Assembly (NCBI RefSeq): GCF_932526225.1
Contig: NC_064035.1
Location: 8,040,296 to 8,104,295 of the forward strand
Direction: 5' to 3'
Length of the DNA stretch: 64,000 nt
Origin: Nematostella vectensis
Taxonomy: Eukaryota > Cnidaria > Anthozoa > Actiniaria > Edwardsiidae
A program made the position numbers and the translations under genes. The notes below the pieces were generated by a model that searched no databases, was not told the DNA's origin, and saw nothing but the letters and a program-made list of their open reading frames with translations. Below are positions 52,966-63,730 of the stretch, one piece after another (position 1 is the first letter of the stretch; each line of letters opens with the position of its first letter).

Positions 52966-54462
52966 CAAGAGAGCATAAGATAAGAGAGGGCAGGGGCTCA
53001 TAAGTAGGGGCAATCAACTTCCCCACATTCTGGTACTATATAAGTGTCACGGCGTTTCCTAGGATCAGGCTATTTTTAGACGCGCGGATGAGCCAATCAG
53101 ATTCAACCATTGTGTTGACGTTTTGGCTGAGCTCAACTGTACGCGCAGTCTCAGACAAAAAGATATGTTCTCTCTTCGGTACTTTGACTTTTTTGCTCTC
53201 TTCTTTAATATGAATCCAACCCTAACTATGACTTTGAATTCTAGCTTGCAATTCTTTTGTTGGACAAACCAAACCGACGGATGATGGATAAAGAAATATT
53301 CTTCCTAACTGCAATTTGCGCGTGCAGCCTCACGTCACTCGCGCGCGCGACCAACGTCAACGTAGCTGATTGGCCCGTTCGTGCGCGCGCGTCTAAAAAT
53401 AGCCTGATCCTAGGAAACGCGGTGACATTTATATAAAACAGATGATTGCCCCTACTTATGAGTTCCTGGAGAGGGACACTTTGGTATTACCCGCGCGCCA
53501 TGTCGATCCCGAATCTGGCTATTTTTAGTAACCACCACCCCACCACTGCGCGTGAGGATTTACTCCTTTTATTTTGTCCTACTCCCCCTCAGGTTGCGTG
53601 TTATTCTTTTGCCAACTCGATAGGAATGAAAAGAGATCAAGTAAAATAACTCGGAAGAAGAAAACAAGTCTAACTTAAGTAAGCAAGATTGGCAAATATA
53701 CTCACAGAAAGCTAAATCCCTGATTAGTTTGACTGTTTTGTTTGTCTGAACAGCGAAATCTAGTGAAGAAAAAAGAAAAAACCGACGAGCGATAAAATGG
53801 CTGTGATACCGCGTTTGATTCAAATCCCGACTCAAGCTTGTATAATAACAATTTATAATATAACATATAATAATAACAACATCAAAGAAGTACAGTAATA
53901 TCTCCCTCTTTATTTCCTCACTTTTACAAAAGCTCAGCTTGCTGGCTTTAATCATCACAAAAATGTTTTCCTCGCTACAAGGATAGTATTACGGGAATGT
54001 ATTTTTCTTGGATTCCTTCTCAATTCACCGGAATATTCACAAAAATCAATATCATATCTAATGTCTAACTTACAGATCTCGTTTGACCATTAGGAAGATA
54101 ATGAATGTTGAGAAAACACGAAAAAGCAGCAAGTTAGAGCGAAAACGGTGTTTGAAGCACGAGGTTTTCCGCACTTGATTTTGAACGAAATTTTGCAATC
54201 CTCAAAGTACTACATCCACGGCAACTGCCCGTATCCTTGATGCTAGAATGAAATTTTCGATGGTATTTGTGCAAATAGGGTGTTGTTTTTTTCGGCTTCA
54301 AGTCACAGAACAGCGGCAAACAACAAGATGTAAATGCCAAAGCGCGGGGGTAGGGTGAGTAAAAATGCTCACGCGCAGTGGTGGGGTGGTGGTTACTAAA
54401 AATAGCCAGATTCGGAATCGACATAACGCGCGGGTGTCCCTCTCTTATCTTATGCTCTCTTG
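52966..54462. mobile_element. Foldback DNA transposon, interrupted by a younger element
   Basis: Inverted ends CAAGAGAGCATAAGATAAGA (left at 52966, right ending 54462). The arms extend inward for about 120 bp (GGGACAC..., CCGAATCTGGCTATTTTTAG, ACCACCACCCCACCACTGCG) at 53469-53565 and 54355-54462. The left arm is split by the insertion at 52991-53468. TCGATA flanks both ends, one base offset. No transposase frame seen. Confidence 0.8.
52991..53468. mobile_element. 478-bp hAT-like MITE nested in the previous element
   Basis: Ends CAGGGGCTCATAAGTAGGGG and its complement ending GTTCCTG. It is flanked by GAGAGGG on both sides (52984-52990 and 53469-53475). The uninterrupted arm on the other side of the host element reads AGAGAGGGACAC, which proves the insertion and gives the empty site. 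Long internal arms (GGCTATTTTTAGACGCGCG at 53069 and its complement near 53385) make a strong hairpin. Confidence 0.88.
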
Positions 54463-54486
54463 TCGATAGCCAGTCCATGTAACACC

Positions 54487-54997
54487 ATGATCACCTCGGA
54501 TGCTTTTGTTTTCTGAGGGACGATAACTATAAGGGAGATTTAGCTTCTAAATTTAAATTTAGAAAACGACAATCTTTTTTTGTATTCTAAATTTCCTTCT
54601 ACATCAGTGCATGAGAGAAATTTAGAACCAAGATGATTATCTTGTTTCCACCAGGGAAACAAATATAAGGCAGCTTCCTGATTAGCACAGGAATAGACCC
54701 TGTGCCATAGTAATTGCGTAAATCTCGTGATACCTAAACAACGTTAGACTAGATCCATGTGGGATGATTTTTATTTATGTACGCATGCGTTTTTATGGCG
54801 TCAGAGAACAAAACTGTAGAGCGGATTTTGAATGTGTGAATATATCATTTTAGATTGTTTGTGCAATTAAATAGGGTTGTCTATAAGAGAGGTAAAAAAC
54901 ACAATGCATACAAAGGCCCAATTCATCAACAGTGTTCGCTCACCCAACCTAAGATTATACTCGTAGTTTCGAGTTAATTTCCTCGGTGATCATGGTA
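54487..54997. mobile_element. Probable MITE with ACCATGATCACC termini
   Basis: ACCATGATCACCTCGG at 54487 is inverted as CCTCGGTGATCATGGT ending near 54997. It sits within the broken 23-bp tandem repeat. Only the ends are paired. Confidence 0.5.
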
Positions 54998-55002
54998 TTA
55001 CA

Positions 55003-55200
55003 AAGTTATAGCATGGCATCTCGGGGTATTTAGTGATTAAATGTCCCCTCAACCTCGGGATGACTAGTTAAAGTCCCTCCGCCTGCGGGCGTCGTCAGGA
55101 CTTCAACCTTCCGCCTGCGGGGCCGGACATTAGCTACTCATCCCTCGGTTGCGGCGGGGACATTTAATCACTAAATTCCCCTCGTCCCATGGTATAACTT
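55003..55200. mobile_element. About 200-bp near-complete foldback element
   Basis: AGTTATAGCATGGCATCTCG with TTTAGTGATTAAATGTCCCC on the left is answered by GGGGACATTTAATCACTAAA and CCATGGTATAACT on the right. The inner parts (CAACCTCGGGATGACTAG and its partner) also pair, leaving a small GC-rich loop. Confidence 0.8.
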
Positions 55201-55765
55201 ATAATAATAACCGATGCCCAATCCATGTAATAACCGACGCCCAGGTGGATCTTTAAGTGATGTTTCAGCTGGTGCTCAACATGAATGAGGTATTCGGGAG
55301 GGCTATAGAAAACTAATCTGCCGTATGAGCAAAAGACGCCAGATAATTCAAAGCTTATTAATCTGCAACCTCATCATTAACATTTTGCCAAAGAAGAGTT
55401 GTGTATCCAAATTAAAATGTTGCTTTTGATGAACACATTTGTCAGTCCAACTTTGTTTAGTACCACGTAAACACATAAAAAACAGTCCTTTTAACAGAAT
55501 TGGGCGAGTTTTTAGGCGAAGCAGATAAATTTATTAGCAATTATAAGATACATATGATGATTTTTGCAACATGTTAATTACAACTTGAAAGAAGCTAAGC
55601 CGTCATGGCTTATCGTGGCTTCCTCGCTACCTTTTTGTTTTCATTTCAAATGAAACTGCGTACCCTGTTAAGTCCCCCCTAGTCTCACGACAGCTGATTA
55701 CACCAGTCTTTGGCATATATTCGCGCTCACCATCTGCGTTTACCAAAACACATCTATCTGCAGCC

Positions 55766-58035
55766 ATGGCCAACGTACTGCTTTTTGGAGGGGCACTATG
55801 CTTGTTAAGTGTTATCGCTTGTCTTGCTGCAGCCAGGCGAGTATGAATGTCGAGATGTTGCAAAGTTAGGTTACTAAGGGTACGGTAATACGAGCGACAA
55901 AATCATCCAACTTGTCTCGCAACAACAATAACAAAAATGTTGCAAATTGAAAAAGGTTAGTTGCAAAAAGAAGATTTGAAGAACCATTTTGTCTCGTGGC
56001 AAAATGAAGTCAACACATCTCAAGCCACATCTCTGACGCTGCTTGGTTAAAAGCGAGACAAGCTAGATGATTTTGTTGCTCTAATTACCAACAAACGTAG
56101 AAACTGTCAGCACATTTGCCATAATTGGTCACAAAGCAGCTCTTGGTTTTTGCAAGAATATTTTTAACTTGCCTCCTAGTTCTATATCCTAGATCCAACC
56201 TTTTACAGGGTTAGAGAAAAGGTTATCATCCACATCCCCGGTAGCTCGAGATATGGAGGGGGGGAGGCAAAGTCAGTTATTGAGTTATCCGCCCCTTATC
56301 AGAATTGGAGTTACATTGAGTTAACAGGATAGTATATTGTAAAAACGGTTTCACTGAAAGAATCCATATCTTGCTTTGCAGGTATGAAATAACTAAGCGA
56401 AAAAGATAGAAAACAATTATGATGCAATGTGTAAGATAAATGTGTATTATTTTCACCAGTTACAAAGATAAATAGGTGTGTTTTATTCCCAACAGTAACG
56501 AAGATGAGAAACAGGTCATTGTTCTCTCAATGCCCGGAGAGAGCTACGGCCACTATTATGACCTTAAAACCCTTGAAAAGATCGCAGAATTTATCAAGGA
56601 GATGGACCAGAAGACATTCGGGCGAGACGATCTGTTCGTTGTGCACGACGATACGGGATTAAAACCCAGATACCTTGGCAATTACAATTTCATCAACGCA
56701 AAACTGATCAAAGTACCGGTAGGCCAGACACTTGATCTGTGGATGCGAGACTTCCCTCCTGCCATGCCTAAGCAACAGATCAAATTCAAGTACGATCCCG
56801 ACTACCTGAAAGAAACCGATAAGGCAAAGACCGACACAGTCACGTTTAAAAGGTACACGTGAGAAAACGCCCAAACAAATAACACGAGGCAAAGCACGAC
56901 GAAAAAAGGTTTGAAAGGTACACTGGGAAAGAATTTGACAGGTTGAAGATGCCATCTCCTGCTTAATCGTGTGGAGTACCACATGCAGCAGTCTGGGTCC
57001 CCTTTATTGTCTCTTCTTTTTTTTCCCTACAGTGCCTTGTCTCGTCTTTCATATAGCTGTTATCGTTGCTGTTGTTGTTGTAGCCGTTGTAGTTGCTGTA
57101 GCCGTTGTAGTTGCTGTAGTTGATGTCGTTGTTGTAGCTGATGTCGTTGTTGTAGCTGATGTCGTTGTTATAGCTGATGTCGTTGTTATAGGTGTTGTAG
57201 CTGTTAGCTAATGTCGTTGTTGTAGCTGCCGTTGTTATAGCTGTCGTTGTTGTAACTGATGTTTTGTAGCCGTTGTAGTGGTTGTAGCTGTTGTCGTCTC
57301 TGTTGCTGGCTGTTGTTTATTGTTGTTTCTGTTGCTAAAATGCTTGGTTTGAACTTTTTAACCTTATTCATGGTTATGTCCAACAGATTCGCTGAAATGA
57401 TTGGAATTCCCCCAATGCATCTCAGTGACATAGTAATCGAAGGTGGCAACATCGTAGAAAATGGCAAAGACATCGCCATCACTACAGCGCGCATTTACAA
57501 TGACAACCCATCCATTGAGCAAGCACAGCTAGTTAGGAAGCTTGAGAACGAAATCAACCGGACTGTGGTAGTGCTGGATGACCCCAAGGACACAACCGGA
57601 CACTCGGACGGCCTGGTATCGTTCGTGGACGAGAACACCTTGCTCATCTCGATGTTCGATGATGCTGACGCGCCGAGGTACTACAGTTCCATGGAGAAAG
57701 CAGTCACGTCTAAATTCCCCAATGTTACCGTGGTTCCTCTGCCTTGCTACACCAAGAAGGATACAGAGCACGGCTTCAAGACCGCCGAGGGATCTTACGC
57801 CAATTCGTTAGTCACGAATAATGCTGTGTACGTGGCTATGTACGCGAATCAGGCGGCTAACGCTGTGGCGGAAAGGGTCTTTAGGGATAACACTCCGATC
57901 ACTAAAGAAGTCATCCCGGTGTACAAGGCAGGCGAAGTACCGATCCTGGGTGGAAGCGTTCGATGTATGAGCTGGCAAATTGACCGGAACCATCCCGTGG
58001 CACAGGCGCTAATCAGCTACGTGGAAAAGCTCTAA
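55766..58035 (+). CDS. Secreted agmatine/peptidylarginine deiminase-family enzyme
   Basis: A guanidine-modifying hydrolase of the bacterial agmatine deiminase / Porphyromonas PAD family. Exons 55766-55836, 56496-56852, 57387-58035; total 358 aa. Exon 1 encodes a signal peptide (MANVLLFGGALCLLSVIACL then AAAS), so the enzyme is probably exported. Catalytic residues are all there: Asp109 in LWMRD, Glu161 in IEGGNIVENG, His215 and Asp217 in TTGHSDGLVSF, and Cys336 in LGGSVRCMSWQ. GHSDG rather than the GHVDN of true agmatine deiminases puts it in the uncharacterised branch near bacterial family members, so the substrate (agmatine or arginine side chains) is open. It is not related in sequence to animal PADI enzymes. 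The introns and signal peptide show domestication if it was acquired from bacteria. Confidence 0.88.
55837..56495 (+). other. GC-AG intron (deiminase intron 1)
   Basis: The exon ends GCAGCCAG and the intron starts GCGAGT, the normal form of a GC donor. Phase 2 joining gives AG+T (Ser) then NEDEKQVIVLS. The nearby GT donor, 3 bases on, would give an immediate stop (TAA), so the GC donor is the only one that keeps the frame. Confidence 0.85.
57063..57310 (+). repeat. GTT/TGTAGC low-complexity repeat in deiminase intron 2
   Basis: Imperfect units of about 18-21 bp, e.g. GTTGTTGTAGCTGATGTC. It gives runs of Val/Ala codons in one frame and is not coding. Confidence 0.85.
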
Positions 58036-58287
58036 GACCTGATGACGACACGGCAAGGTCCAATACAACATGTATTTAGAATATAGAAATCAGCAATTAT
58101 ATCAGATGTAATTTCAAAAAATGATTTAATGAAGTGGTTTATTGAGTCTCCAATTAAAACAAAAGAAATCAATACGCGTCTCCATTAATTTTTCAAGAAC
58201 GATGGTTTTAATCCTACTATTAAAACAAAGATAATAGATCGATCTTATTGGCGATCTAATCCACTGAAGATGGTATCATTATGACAT

Positions 58288-58735
58288 CAGGCCCGTACCC
58301 AGGGGGGGTTGCAAGGGGTGCGAACCCCCCCTGTGTGGGGGTCCACTTTCGGTTCTCAATATCCATACCCCCCATGGAGGGTATGACCCCCACCCCTCTG
58401 GAATTTCCAACCTGAATAAAATAAATACAGTTACTGTTAAGGAAAATGGACCCCCCCGTCCCCTCCCCTCTGGAAATTCCTGGGCGTTTGACCCCCCCAC
58501 CCCCCGGAAATTATTTTCTGAAATTACACAATAGACGTGCTATTTGTAGACAAAACTAAAAACTGAGCTAAAACTAGATCACTCTGGTATGTAGCCAAAT
58601 CTGACAACAAACGTCCCGTGGAGATACTGCAAAGGCATAAAATATCCCTCTTTGTTCTTTCGGGGGTGGTCAGATCAGAGAACTCCACCCGGATTCCGCA
58701 CCCCTATCTCAAGAAAAATCCTGGGTACGGGCCTG
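58288..58735. mobile_element. 448-bp hAT-like nonautonomous element
   Basis: Ends CAGGCCCGTACCCAGGG and CCTGGGTACGGGCCTG, with GACAT directly outside on both sides. Subterminal G/C runs as in the other hAT-like elements. Its left half (58340-58510) is an inverted relative of the hairpin at 58999-59253. Confidence 0.82.
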
Positions 58736-58974
58736 GACATGTATTAATCCTAAGCCAAAACTTGAGAGAGCGGAGTTAGCTTACCAAACTTCCCTAACCT
58801 ATACATGGATCATGATTTTAGGCGAGGCTACACTGGCATAATTATAAGCTCAACATTTAAAAGTGAGGAATTGAATTTGTTTTTTAAAATTTCCAAGAAC
58901 GACCTCATAAGCGCAAAATGTACATATACATGATTATATTTGCCAAAGATCACATCGACAGTATGCTATGAAGA

Positions 58975-59660
58975 GGCTACTAAACAGTTTTCGATTGTGT
59001 AGTTCCAGAAAATATCCAAGACCCCCTCCCCCCCCCCCCCCCCATTGAGGGGATTAGAAATTCCGGGGGGGTGTGGGGTTCAAATGTCCAGTAATTTCCA
59101 GAGGAGAGGGGGGAGGGGGGTAAAATGCCCTTTTTCCTTAACAGTTACTGTATTTATTTTTTTCCAGGGTTTTTCCAGAGGGGTGGGGGGTCATACCTCC
59201 GACCCCCTCAATGGAGGGGGGGGGGGGGGGATATGGATGTTTTCTGGAACTACAAATTTGAACAAATTCTTGAAAACAATAACCTCTGGAGGGCAGTCTT
59301 TATGTATCTCAAACGTTAATGCTTTGTGATGATAATGACTTATGTGTTCGAAATATCCTCAGCGTTTTATTAGCCTGCGAAGCAAGCGTGTTTTAGTTTT
59401 TGTTTATATGAGCGTGATAGCCAAGAAATATCGGGGCAAAGCCGGGCAAAACAACTTGCTTGTCAGGACTGATTGATTGGCCACGTTTCGGCTAGCAGCT
59501 AGTGGGTCGCGGGTTAGTTTGCGCGCCACGCGGCAGTAGCTCAGATGACGCAACGTAACTTGACCGAGCTATCTAGTCATACACGGAGAGCGTGTCGCAA
59601 ACAATGAAACAAGGCACATTTCAGCCAAAATTAGAGTGAAATTTGTGTTTTTTTTTAGCA
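58975..59660. repeat. Dispersed repeat, copy A, interrupted by a hairpin element
   Basis: Parts CTAAACAGTTTTCGATTGT, CTTTATGTATCTCAAACG, TTAATGCTTTGTGATGA and ACGCAACGTAACTTGACC recur in the same order at 63290-63730. The insertion at 58999-59253 separates the first part from the rest. Confidence 0.72.
58999..59253. mobile_element. 255-bp hairpin element with GTAGTTCCAGAAAA ends
   Basis: GTAGTTCCAGAAAATATCC on the left and GGATGTTTTCTGGAACTAC on the right, with long C and G runs next to them that can pair. It interrupts copy A of the dispersed repeat. Confidence 0.78.
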
Positions 59661-60139
59661 GATAATGCAGGAATTGCAGGCCCTAAGCGCACTTCAAGTC
59701 TATAATCATACTAATTGCCCCCCACTCCCTACCTAGTTGACTTTTTTGCTTCCCTGGAGTCTCGTGTTTCAAACCCCGACAGACCTAATGTACGGTAGTT
59801 CCAAATTTTTTTAAATGTTTACAGAAAACCTAACTTTTGCTTCCCTAACATTATTTATCTTCTAGATTACTCTTTGCCACCACAGCGTAGGGAACATGGG
59901 GTAGGCGTGTAGTTAGGGGTGACCAGACGCGAGGCTGAGGGGTAGGATTTTGACTAACAAGTTTACCTGATGCCCGCATCTTGTCATTCTTCAGGTGCAG
60001 TACTGTGAAGAGTCCTAGTCTAATGTCGTCACTCCCTACAACCCTTCATTCTGAGTGTCCGGCGGGCTCGCGCTGCTTGAAGCAATGGTACCCGGCGTTC
60101 TCCTTAAAATGCATGGGAGAACGACATACCACCCAAAGA

Positions 60140-60750
60140 GAATTAGTCATGGTGAACAAGCAACTAAGCATCTAGAATATTTCGCAAGTAATTTACGAAA
60201 GAGAGACCGTAGTTTAAAGGCCAGAAAACATGATGATCTTAATTAAGTAATGTAAATACGAGAGACAGTGCTTTGAGAGCCAAGAAACATCGATCTTGCT
60301 AGTAATGTAAGAACAAGAAAACATAACATCTTGCAAGTAATTTAGGGACGAGAGACAGTGCTTTTACGGCCAGGAAACATTATATCTTGCTAGTAATTTT
60401 TGGGACGAGAGACGGTGCTTTGACGGCCAAGAAATATAACATCTTGCAAGTAATATAAAAAACAAGAGACAGTGCTTTGAGAGCCAAAAAACGTCGATCT
60501 TGCTAGTAATGTACGAACAACATAACATCTTGCAAGTAATGTAAAAACGAGAAACATTGCTTTGAGAGCCAAGAAACATCGATCTTGCTAGTAATGTACA
60601 AACAAGGAAATAAAACATCTTGGAAGTAATGTAAAAACGAGAGAAAGTGCTTTGAGAGCCAAAAAACATCGATCTTGCTAGTAATGTACGAACAAGGAAA
60701 AACAACATCTTGCAAGTAATTAAGGGACGAGAGACAGTGCTTTGAGGGCC
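60140..60750. repeat. Interspersed tandem array, about 55-60 bp half-units
   Basis: About 10 half-units alternating GAGACAGTGCTTTGAGAGCC plus AAGAAACATCGATCTTGCTA and a second type with AACATCTTGCAAGTAAT. Two half-units make a period of about 115 bp. Confidence 0.85.
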
Positions 60751-61407
60751 TTCTGCTAAGAATTCACCCAGCGTCCTTCACTTGTGAAACCCACGCTGCC
60801 ACTGCTTTTGTCATCACGTGCAGCACTAGTACCCAGTCCTTGCTCGCCATGATGCAAAAGACATGTCTATGGACAATCACGTTCAAGTTTTATTGGTTTT
60901 TGTAAAATCAATCTTTACAAAAATAAATATTTGGTATTTTGTAGAAAGTACGAGTTTGACTCAATCATTTTGTTTTGATCATATTTTGTGGTTCACAATG
61001 ATGCATATTTTCTACGTATGAATAAATAAAAAGGATATTTTATAAAATAATATCCCTAAACCTTTACGCTATAAATTATACAAAAATGTCTAGCTGCCTC
61101 TCTTTATATTATCTTCATTTCTTGGAAATAAATTATGCTATCTAACGGGACACTTGCAGGGTGGATTTGAACGTTATTTTGGAAGCACAAAAGGAGAAAT
61201 TATATGGGGTGTGTGTTTCTCTATGGCATATATACGCCTCTAAGGCTCTTGTTACGATGGTTTTGGTACTTATATATATTAAGAAGTACTTATAAACTTT
61301 TCTCGATGAAAGTCGACCACCAAATTCTCAAGCCGTTTGTCGCCTCTTACAGCAATCGCCGCAGTTTTAAACTTCTTCTTCTTTCGCTCATCTCCATTTT
61401 CCAACAG

Positions 61408-61664
61408 CTACATGCTCAGTTCCTGAACCGTAGGTCTTTTCTGACGAGCCCACCGGTGCTGTAGGATCTGGTCAGCGGTGGCCCTTGTGGCGGGATCCAC
61501 GACCAGCATGGTAGAAATAAGGTCCTTCGCATCGTCCGACACCGGGTCCCAGTAAGGCGACAGGAACTCGAACTCACCAGCCTGGATCAGGTCGAACAAT
61601 TTATCCTGGTCGCGATTGGGACTCCGAAAGGGCGGAAATTCACAAAGCATGATATAAGTGATAA
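61408..61664 (-). CDS. Doublecortin-like kinase (DCLK3-like), last exon
   Basis: The C-terminal part of a Ser/Thr kinase of the CaMK group: xITYIMLCEFPPFRSPNRDQ, then LFDLIQAGEFEFLSPYWDPV, SDDAKDLISTMLVVDP (helices F-H), the invariant R in ATRATADQIL, and QHRWARQ at the end of the domain. FRSPxRDQDxLF and FEFLxPYWD are closest to DCLK3 among kinases I know. The acceptor TTTTTTAG precedes base 61664, with phase two bases into a codon, and TAG at 61408-61410 ends the frame. The earlier exons must be to the right; none is visible in 61665-64000, so the last intron is at least 2.3 kb or this is an isolated fragment. Confidence 0.82.
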
Positions 61665-62228
61665 CTAAAAAACAAACAACAAAAACACGCAACATGTTGC
61701 CGATGGAAATGATGCGCGGAAAGTTGCGCGATATGTTAAACAGTCAAAAACTTTAAACACCTGTGAACTGTCAGGTAAATACAATAGTGTGATGTTTTCA
61801 CAAATAAATCTGTGTGAGTGTTTCTTTGTGATATATAATACGCCTGTGTTGGTGCTAGTCATAGTAGTGTCTTCAGGCAAACGACGTCCGGTCCGATCAT
61901 AGTTTGACTCTCATTTTTTCTGCACTAATGCAGTAGTGAGTGTAACTGAATATAACCTTTCTGCCCTTTCTAAAATATAGATCAGCTAACATGGCAATTT
62001 TGTCCTTTTTAATTTAAGTATGAATCTTCACTTTCGCTAGTTTAAGAGTGGCACGGAGATAAACAACAAATACCGGTGTCGCTAGAAAACAACATTTGAG
62101 TCTAAGGTTTGCAAGATTTTAAAGTGTTCATTTTGATAAATGTGGACTTTAAAAGCACACTAGCATACACACATTGGCACCAGTCGGGCCAAGACGGGAC
62201 GCTAGCACAGTCTATTACCCGTGCAGTT

Positions 62229-62285
62229 CGGCAACCATGGACAGCTGTTTCGTCCTTATTAGGACTCGTCAGCATGGCATAGCCG
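62229..62285 (-). ncRNA. Type I hammerhead ribozyme (left arm)
   Basis: The exact mirror of the ribozyme at 62690-62746, so the same core is read on the minus strand. Predicted cleavage lies between plus-strand bases 62240 and 62239. Confidence 0.88.
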
Positions 62286-62689
62286 GTTTGCCTCAGTTAA
62301 ACTTCATCGGCAAAAAAACTGCAGGGCGACTTCGACTCGAACGAAGTGCTTTAAACCACAGCTTAGATCCATGTGGGATCTAGAGCTGCGACCGGGCTAG
62401 CGTGATGCCAATTGTGCGGATCACGACTTAGGCCCGACTGGTGCCAATGTGTGTATGCTAGTGTGCTTCTAAAGTTCACATTTATGTATACATACTCGCA
62501 AGGATAGTTTGGCTATCCGACGGAGTTTTAGACTAGCAAAGGCCGCATGCGTGATCCGCACAATTGGCATCACGCTAGCCCGGTCGCAGCTCTAGATCCC
62601 ACATGGATCTAAGCTGTGGTTTAAAGCACTTCGCTCGAGTCGAAGTCGCCCTGCAGTTTTTTTGCCGATGAAGTTTAACTGAGGCAAAC

Positions 62690-62746
62690 CGGCTATGCCA
62701 TGCTGACGAGTCCTAATAAGGACGAAACAGCTGTCCATGGTTGCCG
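62690..62746 (+). ncRNA. Type I hammerhead ribozyme (right arm)
   Basis: Stem I outer CGGC (62690-62693) pairs with GCCG (62743-62746), with internal loop TATG/TT; inner CCATG (62698-62702) pairs with CATGG (62736-62740). The core CTGACGA is at 62703-62709. Stem II is GTCCT-AATA-AGGAC (62710-62723). GAAA is at 62724-62727. Stem III is CAG/CTG (62728-62733) without a loop, then TC (62734-62735) and the cleavage site after C62735. All invariant bases are present. A loop-less 3-bp stem III implies activity as a dimer, as known for newt and other animal type I hammerheads. Confidence 0.92.
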
Positions 62747-63289
62747 AACTGCACGGGTAATAGACTGTGCTAGCGTCCCGTCTTGGCCCGACTGGTGCCA
62801 ATGTGTGTATGCTAGTGTGCTTCTAAAGTTCACATTTTGATAAACTGGTTAGAACGGGCAGCTTTGTTTGTCAACCATGAGAGGGATTCTCAAAATTTAT
62901 ATATATAAAGACAAGATTGGTATCTGAACAATATGGAACTAGATATACAATAGCAGGAAACATTGTGAACTGAATAAACTGACTTAAATTCGGCGCCCAA
63001 AAAATGTGACCCCCACCCTGGGCGCCCCAAAAAAATTAGTTACCCCTACATATTTGCCCCCCCCCCCCCACCCAGTAATGTCCGCTTCCTGATAAGACAT
63101 CAAGTAAGAGTGCGCAAGATGTGGTGGTCTTGTAGATTTCGTAGCAAAACCCCTGAAATGAGGTTCCATTTGCAGTTGCATCGCACCTCCCCGATTAATT
63201 GTATTTGATATTTATTTCAAAATTTGCAAACTAGAGGCGTTGGTGATTATATTCGGCAAACATCAGATCCACCATAGGCTTTTTAAAGG

Positions 63290-63730
63290 GCTAGTAAACG
63301 GTTTTCGATTTAAAGTATTTTTTTAGAACAATTAACCGCGAGAGGCCTGGCGATCTTTATGTATCTCAAGAAGCTAATGCTTTGTGATGACTTGTGAGTT
63401 TGAAATATCCATGCTTGCCGTAACTTCATTAAAAAAAAACGAACACTAGCCAAGGGCGGTAGGAACAGTGTTTGTTGGGCTAAATTCTGATAAGGCTGAT
63501 AATAAACCACGAAAACCCGGTCAAGTTACGCTGCGTAATCCGGGCTACTACCCCGTGACGCGCGAACTGTCCCCGACGCGCTAGCCGGTTAGCACGTCGG
63601 AGACGTGGACGATTCGCGCGCCACGGGGTAGCTCGGATTACGCAACGTAACTTGACCGGGTTTTCTCATCAAACACGGATAGCGAGTCGCAAACAAGAAA
63701 CATTTTTTGCCAATTAGAGGGAAATTCGTG
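63290..63730. repeat. Dispersed repeat, copy B
   Basis: The uninterrupted relative of 58975-59660: CTAGTAAACGGTTTTCGATT, CTTTATGTATCTCAAGAAG, CTAATGCTTTGTGATGA and ACGCAACGTAACTTGACC in the same order. Confidence 0.72.

Larger units (their letters stand above)
52657..55765. other. Intergenic region filled with transposons
   Basis: Holds the PCBP 3' UTR, a short 23-bp tandem repeat (AATCCATGTAATAACCGATA..., about 52880-52965 and again 54470-54484 and 55204-55245), and four foldback elements listed separately. No further gene is supported. Confidence 0.6.
58036..61407. other. Intergenic region between the deiminase and the kinase (convergent)
   Basis: Holds the hAT-like element at 58288, the nested hairpin at 58999, a dispersed repeat at 58975-59660 and a tandem array at 60140-60750. 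A short minus-strand frame at 60764-60850 (MASKDWVLVLHVMTKAV...) has no recognisable family. No gene is supported. Confidence 0.5.
62137..62838. mobile_element. Palindromic retrozyme-like element with two hammerhead ribozymes
   Basis: Arms of roughly 290 bp, 62137-62425 and 62550-62838, are near-identical in inverted orientation (one clear substitution in the inner part, a few at the outer edge), around a 124-bp unpaired centre. In addition 62431-62484 is a direct repeat of 62785-62838, so the right half is a 354-bp unit flanked by 54-bp direct repeats. Each arm holds a hammerhead ribozyme. Unit size and content match the retrozymes described in animals; the palindrome is unusual. Confidence 0.85.

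Noticed and set aside
57063-57310. Val/Ala-rich frame in the deiminase intron 2
   Set aside because: Low-complexity GTT/GTAGC repeat; the flanking exons join in frame without it.
59981-60246. Frames of 63-64 aa (MSFFRCSTVK..., MSGGLALLEAM...)
   Set aside because: No splice context or recognisable domain; they run into the 60-kb tandem array.
62174-62801. Two identical 69-aa frames on opposite strands
   Set aside because: They are the same sequence read in the two arms of the ribozyme palindrome; the RNA structure explains the conservation better than a protein.
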